A stretch of 14,335 nucleotides of DNA from assembly GCA_964353455.1 (NCBI GenBank), contig CAYGWP010000340.1:1-14335 (forward strand), in the 5' to 3' direction. The notes beneath the pieces are model-generated. The model saw nothing but the letters and a program-made list of their open reading frames with translations. It had not been told where the DNA came from and searched no databases. Within the stretch, counting starts at the first letter, position 1. Every line of letters starts with the position of its first letter. Both the position numbers and the translations under genes were made by a program. The DNA comes from CAYGWP01 sp964353455. Its GTDB lineage: Bacteria; Planctomycetota; Phycisphaerae; FEN-1346. Shown one piece after another: positions 1 through 6,457 of this stretch.

Positions 1-1
1 C

Positions 2-1372
2 GCCTCCGCCAAGGCTACGGCGGACAAGCCGGGCGGCGCTGCCGAGGTCCTCTACAGCGCCCGCGCCGATCAGCCCATGGTCCCGGCCAGCACCATGAAA
101 CTGGTGACGACCGCCGCATGCCTCGACCGTTTCGGCCCGGAGTGGCGTATCCGCACCTACGTCGGCCGCGTGCCCGCCGCGCAAGGCGGCGATGCCAAAT
201 GGGACCTGGCCGTGATCGGCGGCGGCGACCCGAACTTCTCGGGCCGGTCATTCTCAGGCGATTCCGTGGGCGCGTTTCGCCTGTGGGCCGCGGCCCTCAA
301 GGCCCGCGGCATTGCGGCCCTGGGGCGGATCGTCCTCGATGACAGCCTCTTCGACAACGTCATTCAGCATCCGCACTGGCCGGCCGACCAGCGGGCCGAA
401 TGGTACGAGGCCCCCGTGAGCGCCCTATCCATCAATGATAATTGTGTAGATATCCGCGTGGCGCCCGGCAAGCCCGGCGAGCCGGCCCTCGTGAGCGTTC
501 AGCCCCCCGGCGATTACGTCCGCCTCGAGGGCGCCATCATGACCACCGCCCAAAGGAAAGAGCACAACTTCTCCATCCAGCGGCTGGGCGAGGGGTCGCC
601 CGGCGGGAAGATGCGCCTCCGCCTCGGCGGCAAATACTGGGCGGGCGCGGCAGAGGCGACCGAGTTCCGCACACTGCTTGACCCCACGATGACCTTCGGG
701 GCGGCCCTGGCCGAGACGCTGCGGGCCGAGGGCATCTCGGTGGCCGGGCCCGTCACGCGAGACCGGCTGGTTGATACCGGCGGCCGCACGCGCGGGGACT
801 TTGAGTGCGACATCGTCCACGCCTCGCGGCTCGACACCACAATCGCCGTGGCCAACAAGCGCAGCCAGGAGTTCTACGCCGAGTGCCTCCTGAAACTCCT
901 CGGCGCGTTCGCCCGCACGCCCGCGCCCGACACGCCCCTGCCGCCGCGGCAGGGCACCTGGCCCGGCGGCGTCGCCGAGGCCGAGCGGTGGCTACAGGAG
1001 CGCGGCATTCCGACCGCCGGCTGCCGCATGGATGACGGTTCCGGCCTCTCGAAGGAAAACCGCCTCACGGCCCTCGCCGTCACGGAACTCCTGCGCGTGA
1101 TGTACGAGCGGCACGGCGAAACGTTCGTCCAGACCCTGGCGGTGGCGGGGCAGGAGGGGACCCTCGCCAAGCGCATGCGCGGCACGCCCGCCGAGGGCCG
1201 CGTCTTCGGCAAGACCGGCTACGTCTATGGCACGAGCGCCCTCTCCGGCTACGTCCGCACCCGCACCGGCCGCATGGTGATCTTCTCAATCATCATGAAC
1301 GATGTCCGGGGCCAAACCGGGAAGGCCCGCGACGCCCAAGACAACGTGTGCCTGCGCCTGGTCGATTTGTAG
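2..1372 (+). CDS. dacB: D-alanyl-D-alanine carboxypeptidase/endopeptidase, PBP4 (peptidase S13) family, 5'-truncated by window
   Basis: The reading frame is open from base 2, so the true start and any signal peptide lie outside the window; 456 residues are visible. The family cuts D-Ala-D-Ala peptides and cross-links of peptidoglycan in the periplasm. Seen: the catalytic SxxK motif as PASTMK (Ser codon at 89), the family motif ALSINDN near 420-440, and the KTG triad as FGKTGYVYGTSALSGY (Lys codon at 1211). Where family members have SxN (usually S-x-N-x-x-A-E), this protein reads KRSQEFYAE (863-871 = SQE), so the Asn is replaced by Glu. The large insert between SxxK and the second motif fits PBP4 rather than PBP5/6. 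It ends 30 bp from the convergent pilin-like gene. The family call is firm; activity is uncertain because of the SQE change. Confidence 0.92.
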   Translation, partial: ASAKATADKPGGAAEVLYSARADQPMVPASTMKLVTTAACLDRFGPEWRIRTYVGRVPAAQGGDAKWDLAVIGGGDPNFSGRSFSGDSVGAFRLWAAALKARGIAALGRIVLDDSLFDNVIQHPHWPADQRAEWYEAPVSALSINDNCVDIRVAPGKPGEPALVSVQPPGDYVRLEGAIMTTAQRKEHNFSIQRLGEGSPGGKMRLRLGGKYWAGAAEATEFRTLLDPTMTFGAALAETLRAEGISVAGPVTRDRLVDTGGRTRGDFECDIVHASRLDTTIAVANKRSQEFYAECLLKLLGAFARTPAPDTPLPPRQGTWPGGVAEAERWLQERGIPTAGCRMDDGSGLSKENRLTALAVTELLRVMYERHGETFVQTLAVAGQEGTLAKRMRGTPAEGRVFGKTGYVYGTSALSGYVRTRTGRMVIFSIIMNDVRGQTGKARDAQDNVCLRLVDL

Positions 1373-1393
1373 GGTGCGTGCTCTGCACGCACC
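1373..1393. repeat. Perfect 9-bp palindromic hairpin between convergent genes
   Basis: GGTGCGTGC (1373-1381) and GCACGCACC (1385-1393) are perfect inverted repeats around a TCT loop. The hairpin begins directly after the TAG stop of the dacB-like gene and lies 9 bp from the stop of the convergent gene, so it could act as a bidirectional transcription stop. There is no T-run on either side, so it is not a classical intrinsic terminator. A REP-like mobile palindrome is an equally good reading. Confidence 0.6.
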
Positions 1394-1402
1394 ACGCTGT
1401 TC

Positions 1403-2398
1403 TTACGGCACGAGGAACGAATCATCCGTGCTGCCTTCGGGAAGTGTGCTGCGGCCGTCGTAACTGGACTCGTCGTTATATGCGCGGATTGTGGCGATGC
1501 TCTTCTGATCGACCGCCGTCGTCACATCGGTCCGCCGGCGCAGCCAGATGTTGTCCCAGTTCGGGCCGCAGTAGGGGTGCTCCTGCCACTCGACGTGGCC
1601 GTCGAGATACAATATGTTCGTGCCCTTGAATTGGTGGTTGGGGCTGTTGAGTTCCCAGGCTCGGCGGATGTGCTTGACTTGATCGTTCCAGGGCTGCGTT
1701 TCCTCGCCCTCTTCGAACTTCGGCCTCTCCGCCAGTCTGCGGTTGGTGATGCCGATGGCCGGCCCCCCGCCGGGGGCGTTGCTCCAGAAGTCGCGCCGCA
1801 TGGGGTTGGCGTCGGCGACGACGGCCATGTGGCTCGCATTGGGGTGTCGAACTCTCTCTGAGCCTTCGCTGAGCATGTAACTGCAAAGCATGTTCTGGAG
1901 CGAGTAACCACAGAAGTTCTCGCCGCGGAAATCCCGCACCTTGGAGAAGTCCGTGACCATCCAATCGCGCAGGCCTCCTGTGGAAGGGCACAGGAAGCAA
2001 TCCTGTGGCAGGCCTGTCGCTGCGATCAGAGTCCAGAAGCAGGCCGTGTTTGAGTTGACGGGTCCGTGGTTATCGCCGGGCATGATTGGCGGCGGCTCGC
2101 CGTCTTCTTCGACGGGGTCCCACCGGTCAGTGCGCGTGCCGCCGACTTCGTCCCATCGCGTGGACTCCTCGGTGAAGGCATCGGGCCAGCGGTCCTCATG
2201 TTGCTTCGCCCACGTGTGGCAGGCCGTTCCAATCTGCTTGAGATTGCCCTTGCACGCCGCCCGGTTCGCCAGTTCGAGCGCGTGCTGGACGGCGGGCACC
2301 GCTAACATCGCCAGGATCCCGACGGCCGATACGGCGACGATGATACCGATGAGGCAGGACCTGCTGCCGCCCTTTGCCGCCCCTGTGGATTCAACCAT
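1403..2398 (-). CDS. Pilin-like (DUF1559/H-X9-DG-type) membrane-anchored protein
   Basis: 331 residues. One hydrophobic segment at about residues 15-38 is followed by NLKQIGTACHTWAKQ (52-66), the layout of the planctomycetal DUF1559 and type II secretion pseudopilin-like proteins. Further family-like signs are a CPST motif after an aromatic/hydrophobic stretch, VVADANP, and near the C-terminus ILYLDGHVEW preceded by His, giving H-x10-DG instead of the usual H-x9-DG. The N-terminus lacks the prepilin peptidase motif (G then F-T-L-I-E), reading RSCLIGIIV, so it may remain an uncleaved membrane anchor. The start is set by AGGAGG (2405-2410, minus strand) 6 nt before ATG. It is a single gene, convergent with dacB and read in the same direction as the sulfatase upstream. 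The role in planctomycetes is not known. Confidence 0.8.
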   Translation of the reverse strand: MVESTGAAKGGSRSCLIGIIVAVSAVGILAMLAVPAVQHALELANRAACKGNLKQIGTACHTWAKQHEDRWPDAFTEESTRWDEVGGTRTDRWDPVEEDGEPPPIMPGDNHGPVNSNTACFWTLIAATGLPQDCFLCPSTGGLRDWMVTDFSKVRDFRGENFCGYSLQNMLCSYMLSEGSERVRHPNASHMAVVADANPMRRDFWSNAPGGGPAIGITNRRLAERPKFEEGEETQPWNDQVKHIRRAWELNSPNHQFKGTNILYLDGHVEWQEHPYCGPNWDNIWLRRRTDVTTAVDQKSIATIRAYNDESSYDGRSTLPEGSTDDSFLVP

Positions 2399-2404
2399 GA
2401 CCGG

Positions 2405-2410
2405 CCTCCT
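2405..2410 (-). promoter_or_regulatory. Strong Shine-Dalgarno AGGAGG of the pilin-like gene
   Basis: AGGAGG on the minus strand lies 6 nt before the ATG at 2398 and fixes that start. Confidence 0.85.
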
Positions 2411-2495
2411 TTCGCCCCAAGGCGCCGACGGTATTCACCGTATAAGAGACACGGCCAATGCCGATTTGTCTATGAAAATGGCGACAGTCGAACGA

Positions 2496-2513
2496 GCCGG
2501 GGCGCGCCCCGGC
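2496..2513. repeat. 18-bp perfect palindrome abutting the sulfatase stop codon
   Basis: GCCGGGGCGCGCCCCGGC is perfectly self-complementary and ends one base before the sulfatase TAG (2514-2516, minus strand). Read on the minus strand it is TGTAG followed by the palindrome. As RNA it could fold into a GC hairpin, but no U-run follows. It may be a REP-like element or an attenuating 3' hairpin for the sulfatase mRNA. The stretch 2399-2495 holds only the leader of the pilin-like gene plus a 5-bp ACGGT/ACCGT hairpin at 2428-2441. Confidence 0.6.
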
Positions 2514-4106
2514 CTACACTTCCGCCAGGCCCGTGGGATGGGCGGCGAGGAAATCGGCGTGGCGGGCGCGGCCGGTTTCGCGGAGGCGGCGGCAGTACGA
2601 TTCCAGGCGGCCGCGCGTGTGGTACGGGCCGCCCTCGCGGAGGACGGTCTGCATCGGGTCCTCCGTGCCGCCGGCCAGCATCCCGGCGGTCCATTCGTCG
2701 AGGAGCGCCTGGCCGCGCGCTGTGGTCTTCGGGTCGTGGTCGGCAAGGTTCACGAGTTCATGCGGGTCGCGGGCCACGTCGAAGAGCATCCGGGCCGGGT
2801 AGTTCTTCAGGCCCGTGTGATACGAGCAGATGAAGAGGTACGAGCCGGCCGCGGTGGATCGCGGCGGGTCGGGAGACCCGCCGCGCAAAGCGCTTTGGGA
2901 TCCGCCGCACAAAACTTCTCCGCCGCGCAAAGCCGCACCATTCGCGCGGTGGGTCTCCCGACCCACCGCGTCTTCGGGTTCGTCCCACCTGACGGCCCTC
3001 ATGCACGACCACGCGTTCTGGCTGACCACCAGGTACGGCCGGCCCTCGGATCGCCCGGCGCGGAGGGCATCGGCGAACGGCCGCCCGTCCCAGTGAGCGG
3101 GGGTCTTGCCGCCGGCCAGTTCCACGAGGGTTGCGGCCACGTCGGTCTGGTAGTGGAGGGCGGTGTCGATGCGCGGCCCCGTCATGCCCGGCCAGCGGAC
3201 AATCATCGGCACGCGCGACGTGATGTGGTCTGCCACATGGTGGTCGCCGATGACGGCCAGTTCGCCCATGTTCTCGCCATGGTCGCTTGTAATAATGATG
3301 ATAGTTTCATCGAGGACGCCCGCATCGGCCAAGGCGTCGAGGATGCGGCCGCACCACTGGTCGGCGTACCGGATGCCGCAGTCGTACCCGTCCACCCAGC
3401 GGCGGTAATCGTCCATGGATGCGATGCGGTCGGGCTGGCGCGGGCTGTCGGACGGCCGGCCCATTGCGCCGGCGGGTTCCTGCGGCGAGCCGGGACCGAA
3501 CCCGTCCCACTGTCTCCGCCGCACGTCCTCGGTGTACCAGCCTTCCAGCGGCGCGCCGGCGAACGGGTTGCCGAAATCGGCCGGGGCGCGGTAGGGGGTG
3601 TGCGGGTCCCATATATTGATATGTAGGACCCAATCATCGCGGCGTGCGTTGCGGGCGATCCAGTCAAGTGCGGGGGGGACGATCTCCTCGGCGCTCTCGC
3701 CGCCGCCGCGCCCGCTGTTATACATCTCTCGCCAGCCCTCGTAGAACCACCACGCGGAGTGCCGCTCGGCGAACGGGCTGAACGAGACCGGGTACAGGCC
3801 GCGCTCCCTCAGGCACCAGATGAACCCCGGCCGCTGGCGGAAGGTGTTAAAGCCCCGCTCCGGGCCGATCAGCCGCAGGTCTGCCGCCGTCCCGCCGTGG
3901 CCGACCACGCCGGTGTGGATGCCGAACCTCCCGGTGAACATGCTGGCCCGGCTGGGCAGGCACGGGGCGTCGGAGACGTAGCAGTTCTCCATGCGGACGC
4001 TCTGTCGGGCCAGCCGATCGATGTTCGGCGATGTGTCGCGGAGGTATCCGTAGCAGCCGAGGTGGTCGGCCCGGAGCGTGTCGATGTCTAGGTACAGGAT
4101 GCGCAT
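2514..4106 (-). CDS. Sulfatase (CxPSR formylglycine type) with an internal repeat-encoded insertion
   Basis: 530 residues from ATG at 4106, a start supported by MRILYLDIDTLRADHLGCYG, a typical sulfatase N-terminus, and by a promoter placed exactly for it; an in-frame extension upstream to 4271 looks non-coding. The modification motif CLPSR is at 49-53 (Cys49 expected to become formylglycine). Metal and active-site signatures include D7, WDPHTPY (166-172) and TSDHGENMGE (273-282, D275/H276). The C-terminal part has the usual MLFDVARDPHELVNLADHDP. Members hydrolyse sulfate esters, in planctomycetes often of polysaccharides. There is no N-terminal signal peptide, so it is probably cytoplasmic or exported some other way. 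Residues about 380-420 (VGRETHRANG..., with LRGGE, LCGGS, LRGGS) match a palindromic DNA element and not the family. No maturase gene is in the window. The substrate cannot be told. Confidence 0.93.
   Translation of the reverse strand: MRILYLDIDTLRADHLGCYGYLRDTSPNIDRLARQSVRMENCYVSDAPCLPSRASMFTGRFGIHTGVVGHGGTAADLRLIGPERGFNTFRQRPGFIWCLRERGLYPVSFSPFAERHSAWWFYEGWREMYNSGRGGGESAEEIVPPALDWIARNARRDDWVLHINIWDPHTPYRAPADFGNPFAGAPLEGWYTEDVRRRQWDGFGPGSPQEPAGAMGRPSDSPRQPDRIASMDDYRRWVDGYDCGIRYADQWCGRILDALADAGVLDETIIIITSDHGENMGELAVIGDHHVADHITSRVPMIVRWPGMTGPRIDTALHYQTDVAATLVELAGGKTPAHWDGRPFADALRAGRSEGRPYLVVSQNAWSCMRAVRWDEPEDAVGRETHRANGAALRGGEVLCGGSQSALRGGSPDPPRSTAAGSYLFICSYHTGLKNYPARMLFDVARDPHELVNLADHDPKTTARGQALLDEWTAGMLAGGTEDPMQTVLREGGPYHTRGRLESYCRRLRETGRARHADFLAAHPTGLAEV
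2861..2970. repeat. In-frame palindromic (MITE/RPE-like) element inside the sulfatase gene
   Basis: Two arms form a terminal inverted repeat: 2863-2889 matches the reverse complement of 2941-2967 at 24 of 27 positions. Each arm is itself a hairpin: GCGGCGGGTC/GACCCGCCGC with loop GGGA (2861-2884), and CGCGGTGGGTC/GACCCACCGCG with loop TCCC (2945-2970). A unit CCGCCGCGCAAAGC occurs at 2878-2891 and 2920-2933, with a variant CCGCCGCACAAAAC at 2902-2915. On the coding (minus) strand these give the LRGG/CGG repeats of the sulfatase at residues about 392-411. The frame stays open throughout. Inference: a mobile palindromic element inserted and was tolerated as about 40 extra residues. Confidence 0.75.
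3604..3631. repeat. AT-cored inverted repeat inside the sulfatase coding region
   Basis: GGGTCC-CATAT-ATTG-ATATG-TA-GGACCC forms 6+5 bp arms with a 2-nt bulge. It encodes the conserved HINIWDPH stretch through codons that are rare for this GC-rich gene (cta, cat, aat, ata). It may simply be coding sequence that happens to fold. Confidence 0.35.
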
Positions 4107-4113
4107 GGTCGGT

Positions 4114-4142
4114 AAACTAGGCGGGGGGCGGCCGGCCGTCAA
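4114..4142 (-). promoter_or_regulatory. Sigma70-like promoter of the sulfatase, leaderless geometry
   Basis: On the minus strand TTGACG (4142-4137), a 17-nt spacer, then TAGTTT (4119-4114), followed after 7 nt by the ATG at 4106. That places the expected transcription start at or next to the A of ATG, and there is no Shine-Dalgarno site. This supports the chosen start and a leaderless mRNA. Confidence 0.6.
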
Positions 4143-4152
4143 GCGTTTTAGG

Positions 4153-4181
4153 TTGCCGGTTGTGGGGCGCGGCCATAGAGT
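4153..4181 (+). promoter_or_regulatory. Candidate sigma70-like promoter of the MBL-fold gene
   Basis: TTGCCG (4153-4158), a 17-nt spacer and TAGAGT (4176-4181) lie back to back with the sulfatase promoter. The transcript would have a leader of about 95 nt containing an A/C-rich run (aacaacaacaacg near 4206). The match to consensus is moderate. The rest of the 179-bp divergent region shows no clear operator. Confidence 0.35.
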
Positions 4182-4285
4182 GGAGGGGTGTTTTAAGTGC
4201 GGAGTAACAACAACAACGTTTAGCCGCGACTCGAAGAGGAGCGCGTGTTGTTTTTTCAAGCCCGCCTGCATAGGGAGTGCGTGCG

Positions 4286-4927
4286 ATGCCCGACGTCGAG
4301 GTCGATGTAATCGCCATCGGGAGCCTGGCGCGGAACAAGTACTGGAAGGAGTCTGCCCCCGTGCGGCAGGAGTACGCGACGGCCACGCTGGTGCGCGCCG
4401 GAGACGTGCGGCTGATGGTCGATCCGGGCTGGCCGCCGGACGTGCTGCGGTCGGCGCTCCTCTACCGGGCTGGGCTCGAGCCGAAGGCCGTGACGCACGT
4501 GTTTCTGACGCACCTGGACACGGCGCACCTCATGGGCATCGGCCTCTTTGGCGATGCGAAGTGGCTGGCGTACGAGGAGGAGATACGGTACGCCGAAGCC
4601 GAGTGGACTCCGGAGGAGCCTGCGCGGAAGATCCTCGCGCGGCTGGAGGCGGCGCCCGAGAAGTTCGCCCCGGGGGTGGACCTCTATCCGACGTTCGGGC
4701 ACACCGCCGGGCACGCATCTATTCTTGTCTATTCAGCCGTCCAGAGCCTGATCATCGCCGGCGACGCGGTCCTGACGCGAGACCACTTCGAGCACGGCGA
4801 CCTGGGCGACAAACCGTGGGACCTCGCGAAGGCGAAGGTCTCGCTTCAGGATATCGTGGAGATTGCCGATTGTGTTGTGCCGGGCCACGATAACCTGTTC
4901 GTCTGCCGCGGCGAGGCGGCGCTTTGA
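4286..4927 (+). CDS. Metallo-beta-lactamase-fold hydrolase-like protein with altered HxHxDH motif
   Basis: 213 residues from ATG at 4286, chosen over GTG at 4277 because AGGGAG (4272-4277) lies 8 nt before it. MBL-fold signs in order: TLVRAGDVRLMVDPG (34-48), VFLTHLDTAHLMG (72-84), FGHTAGHAS (137-145, H139), IIAGDAVL (156-163, D160), VVPGHDNLF (197-205, H201). The first motif, normally H-x-H-x-D-H, reads H76-L-D78-T-A80-H81, so the second His is Asp and the catalytic Asp is Ala, while the other ligands remain. The general layout, with HLMGIGLFGD after the motif, recalls the small MBLAC1-like group. It lies divergent from the sulfatase. Substrate unknown; it may bind one metal or bind metals differently. 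Confidence 0.8.
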   Translation: MPDVEVDVIAIGSLARNKYWKESAPVRQEYATATLVRAGDVRLMVDPGWPPDVLRSALLYRAGLEPKAVTHVFLTHLDTAHLMGIGLFGDAKWLAYEEEIRYAEAEWTPEEPARKILARLEAAPEKFAPGVDLYPTFGHTAGHASILVYSAVQSLIIAGDAVLTRDHFEHGDLGDKPWDLAKAKVSLQDIVEIADCVVPGHDNLFVCRGEAAL

Positions 4928-4929
4928 AA

Positions 4930-5063
4930 ACTGCAAACGGCAAACAGCAAGAACCAATCAAACGGCGAAACTGATAAACGGCAAACATAACACACGCGCC
5001 GTTTTCTTGCTGTTTGCCTTTTGCCGTTTGATTGAGGGTTGCCGTTTGCAGTTTGCCGTTTGA
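4930..5063. repeat. Cluster of AAACGGC / GCCGTTT inverted repeats, order shuffled
   Basis: The left half carries AAACGGC three times (near 4935, 4960, 4976), the right half GCCGTTT four times (4998, 5024, 5041, 5055). Perfect inverted pairs are 4930-4943 with 5039-5052 (14 nt), 4939-4953 with 5004-5018 (15 nt), 4955-4966 with 5023-5034 (12 nt) and 4976-4986 with 5051-5061 (11 nt). The right-hand partners are not in mirror order, so several alternative folds are possible. The cluster starts 3 nt after the MBL stop and could act as its terminator. It is much richer in A+T than its surroundings. Confidence 0.75.
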
Positions 5064-5103
5064 ATAGTCATTGTTGGTCTGGCACAGGCGGTTGTCTTGC
5101 CGG

Positions 5104-5109
5104 TAGAAT
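5104..5109 (+). promoter_or_regulatory. -10 box TAGAAT, leaderless start of first CNNM gene
   Basis: TAGAAT ends 7 nt before the ATG at 5117, the same distance as at the sulfatase. There is no Shine-Dalgarno. No good -35 is seen at 16-18 nt (ggcaca/tggcac). Confidence 0.4.
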
Positions 5110-5116
5110 ACTCGCT

Positions 5117-6457
5117 ATGGGTTTCCTGGACATCCTGACCGATTTCCCCGGCCACCTGGCGGTGATGGCGGCGCTGCTGGCCGCGTCGGCGTATTTCTCG
5201 ATGTCGGAGACGGCACTGTTTAACCTCTCGCGCGACCAGTTGCGGCGGTTCCGCGCGTCGGGCAGCCCGCTGCGGCGCATCGCGGCCCACGTGATGGAGG
5301 ATCCGCGACGGCTCCTGGTGACGGTCCTCTGGGGCAACATGACTGTCAACACGGCGTTCTTCGTCATGGGCGTGATGCTGATCGATGAGATCGGCGAACT
5401 CCATCCGGGTCACGTGGGCGCGTGGCGGCTGATCATCGGCATGGCCACCCCGGTGGCGGTGATCATAATCGGCGAGATCATCCCGAAGAGCGTGGCCGCG
5501 GTGATGCCCGAGCGCCTCGCTCCTCTGGCCGGCCTGCCGCTGGCGATCCTGGGGAAGGCCGTTACGCCCATCCGGGTGGTCCTGGGCACGCTATTCGTCA
5601 CGCCCCTTACGCGCCTCTTCACGGGATTCGGGCGCGAGGCGCACGCCTACGTCACCACCGAGGAACTCCAGGCCATCATCGAGGTGGCCGCACGCGAGGG
5701 CGCCGTCACCACCCAGGAAAGCGACATGCTCGGCGAAATCCTCGAACTGGGCGACCTCCGCGTCCGCAAGGTCATGATGCCGCGCGTCGAGGTCGTCGCC
5801 TGCGACCGCGTTACGCCGATGCCGATCGTGCTGGCGGTCTTCCGGCGCACGCGGGTATCCAAGATGCTCGTCTATGAAGGCGAGATGGATAATATCGTCG
5901 GAGTTGTATATGCCAAGGCGGCGTTCCTGAACCCCGACCGCGCTCTGGCTGACCTCGTGCGGCCGGTCTATTTCGTGCCCGAATCGAAGACCGTCGAGAG
6001 CCTCCTGAAGGATTTCCGCGCCCGCAAGATCCAGTTCGCCGTGGCGGTGGATGAGTACGGCGGCGTGTCGGGCCTCGTGACGCTTGAGGATTGCCTGGAG
6101 GAGATCGTCGGCGACATCTCTGACGAGACCGACCGCCCCGCCGCCGAGCCCGTCCGGCGCGTAGGCGACGCCGAGTACCTGCTGGCCGGCAACCTCTCCA
6201 TCCGGTCCTGGGCCGATGCGTTCGACATCGACGTGCCGGACGATGGCGGCCGGTACTCGACCGTTGCCGGCTTCCTCACCGCGCTCCTGGGGCGCCTGCC
6301 GCGACCCGGCGACACGGTTGAGTGGCGGAACCTCGGCTTCAAGGTCGAGGAGGTGCGGCGGCACCGGGTGACGTTGGTGCGTCTGCGGCTCCTCACTGAA
6401 TCCGGCGATGCGGCGGCCGTGGGGGAGACATCGGCCGGGAAGGGGGGCGGCCGCTGA
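5117..6457 (+). CDS. CNNM/CorC family transporter (DUF21 + CBS pair + CorC_HlyC domain)
   Basis: 446 residues. The DUF21/CNNM membrane domain (about 1-180) has hydrophobic segments near 12-30, 66-89, 103-122 and 132-160 and the hallmarks FSMSETALFNLSRDQLRRF (27-45), WGNMTVNTAF (72-81) and GEIIPK (119-124). A CBS pair follows (about 214-335, with VSKMLVYEGEMDNIVGVVY and FAVAVDEYGGVSGLVTLEDC), then a C-terminal CorC_HlyC domain (about 350-425, YLLAGNLSI...DDGGRYSTVAGFL). Such proteins (YtfL, CorC/HlyC, MpfA) are linked to Mg2+/Co2+ or Na+ homeostasis; 'hemolysin' names are historical. Start ATG 5117 is chosen because the membrane segment begins just after it and a -10 box lies 7 nt upstream. 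It overlaps the next gene by one base (TGATG). Confidence 0.93.
   Translation: MGFLDILTDFPGHLAVMAALLAASAYFSMSETALFNLSRDQLRRFRASGSPLRRIAAHVMEDPRRLLVTVLWGNMTVNTAFFVMGVMLIDEIGELHPGHVGAWRLIIGMATPVAVIIIGEIIPKSVAAVMPERLAPLAGLPLAILGKAVTPIRVVLGTLFVTPLTRLFTGFGREAHAYVTTEELQAIIEVAAREGAVTTQESDMLGEILELGDLRVRKVMMPRVEVVACDRVTPMPIVLAVFRRTRVSKMLVYEGEMDNIVGVVYAKAAFLNPDRALADLVRPVYFVPESKTVESLLKDFRARKIQFAVAVDEYGGVSGLVTLEDCLEEIVGDISDETDRPAAEPVRRVGDAEYLLAGNLSIRSWADAFDIDVPDDGGRYSTVAGFLTALLGRLPRPGDTVEWRNLGFKVEEVRRHRVTLVRLRLLTESGDAAAVGETSAGKGGGR

Noticed and set aside
2431..2467. Possible promoter of the pilin-like gene (TATACG or GAATAC on the minus strand)
   Set aside because: No -35 at 16-18 nt gives a convincing match, so no promoter is called.
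1941..3626. A 561-codon plus-strand frame opposite the pilin-like and sulfatase genes
   Set aside because: It spans two clear minus-strand genes and the gap between them and has no recognisable domain; it is a GC-frame shadow.
4107..4271. Upstream in-frame extension of the sulfatase (55 more residues)
   Set aside because: The extension has no family similarity and runs through the -35 and -10 boxes; MRILYLDID at 4106 is the usual sulfatase N-terminus.
4930..5063. CRISPR-like array
   Set aside because: The repeats are only 7-15 nt, occur in both orientations and lack regular spacers; no cas gene is nearby.
5080..5098. Sigma54-like TGGCAC with TTG downstream, before the first CNNM gene
   Set aside because: The -12 GC is absent at the required distance, so it is not a sigma54 promoter.
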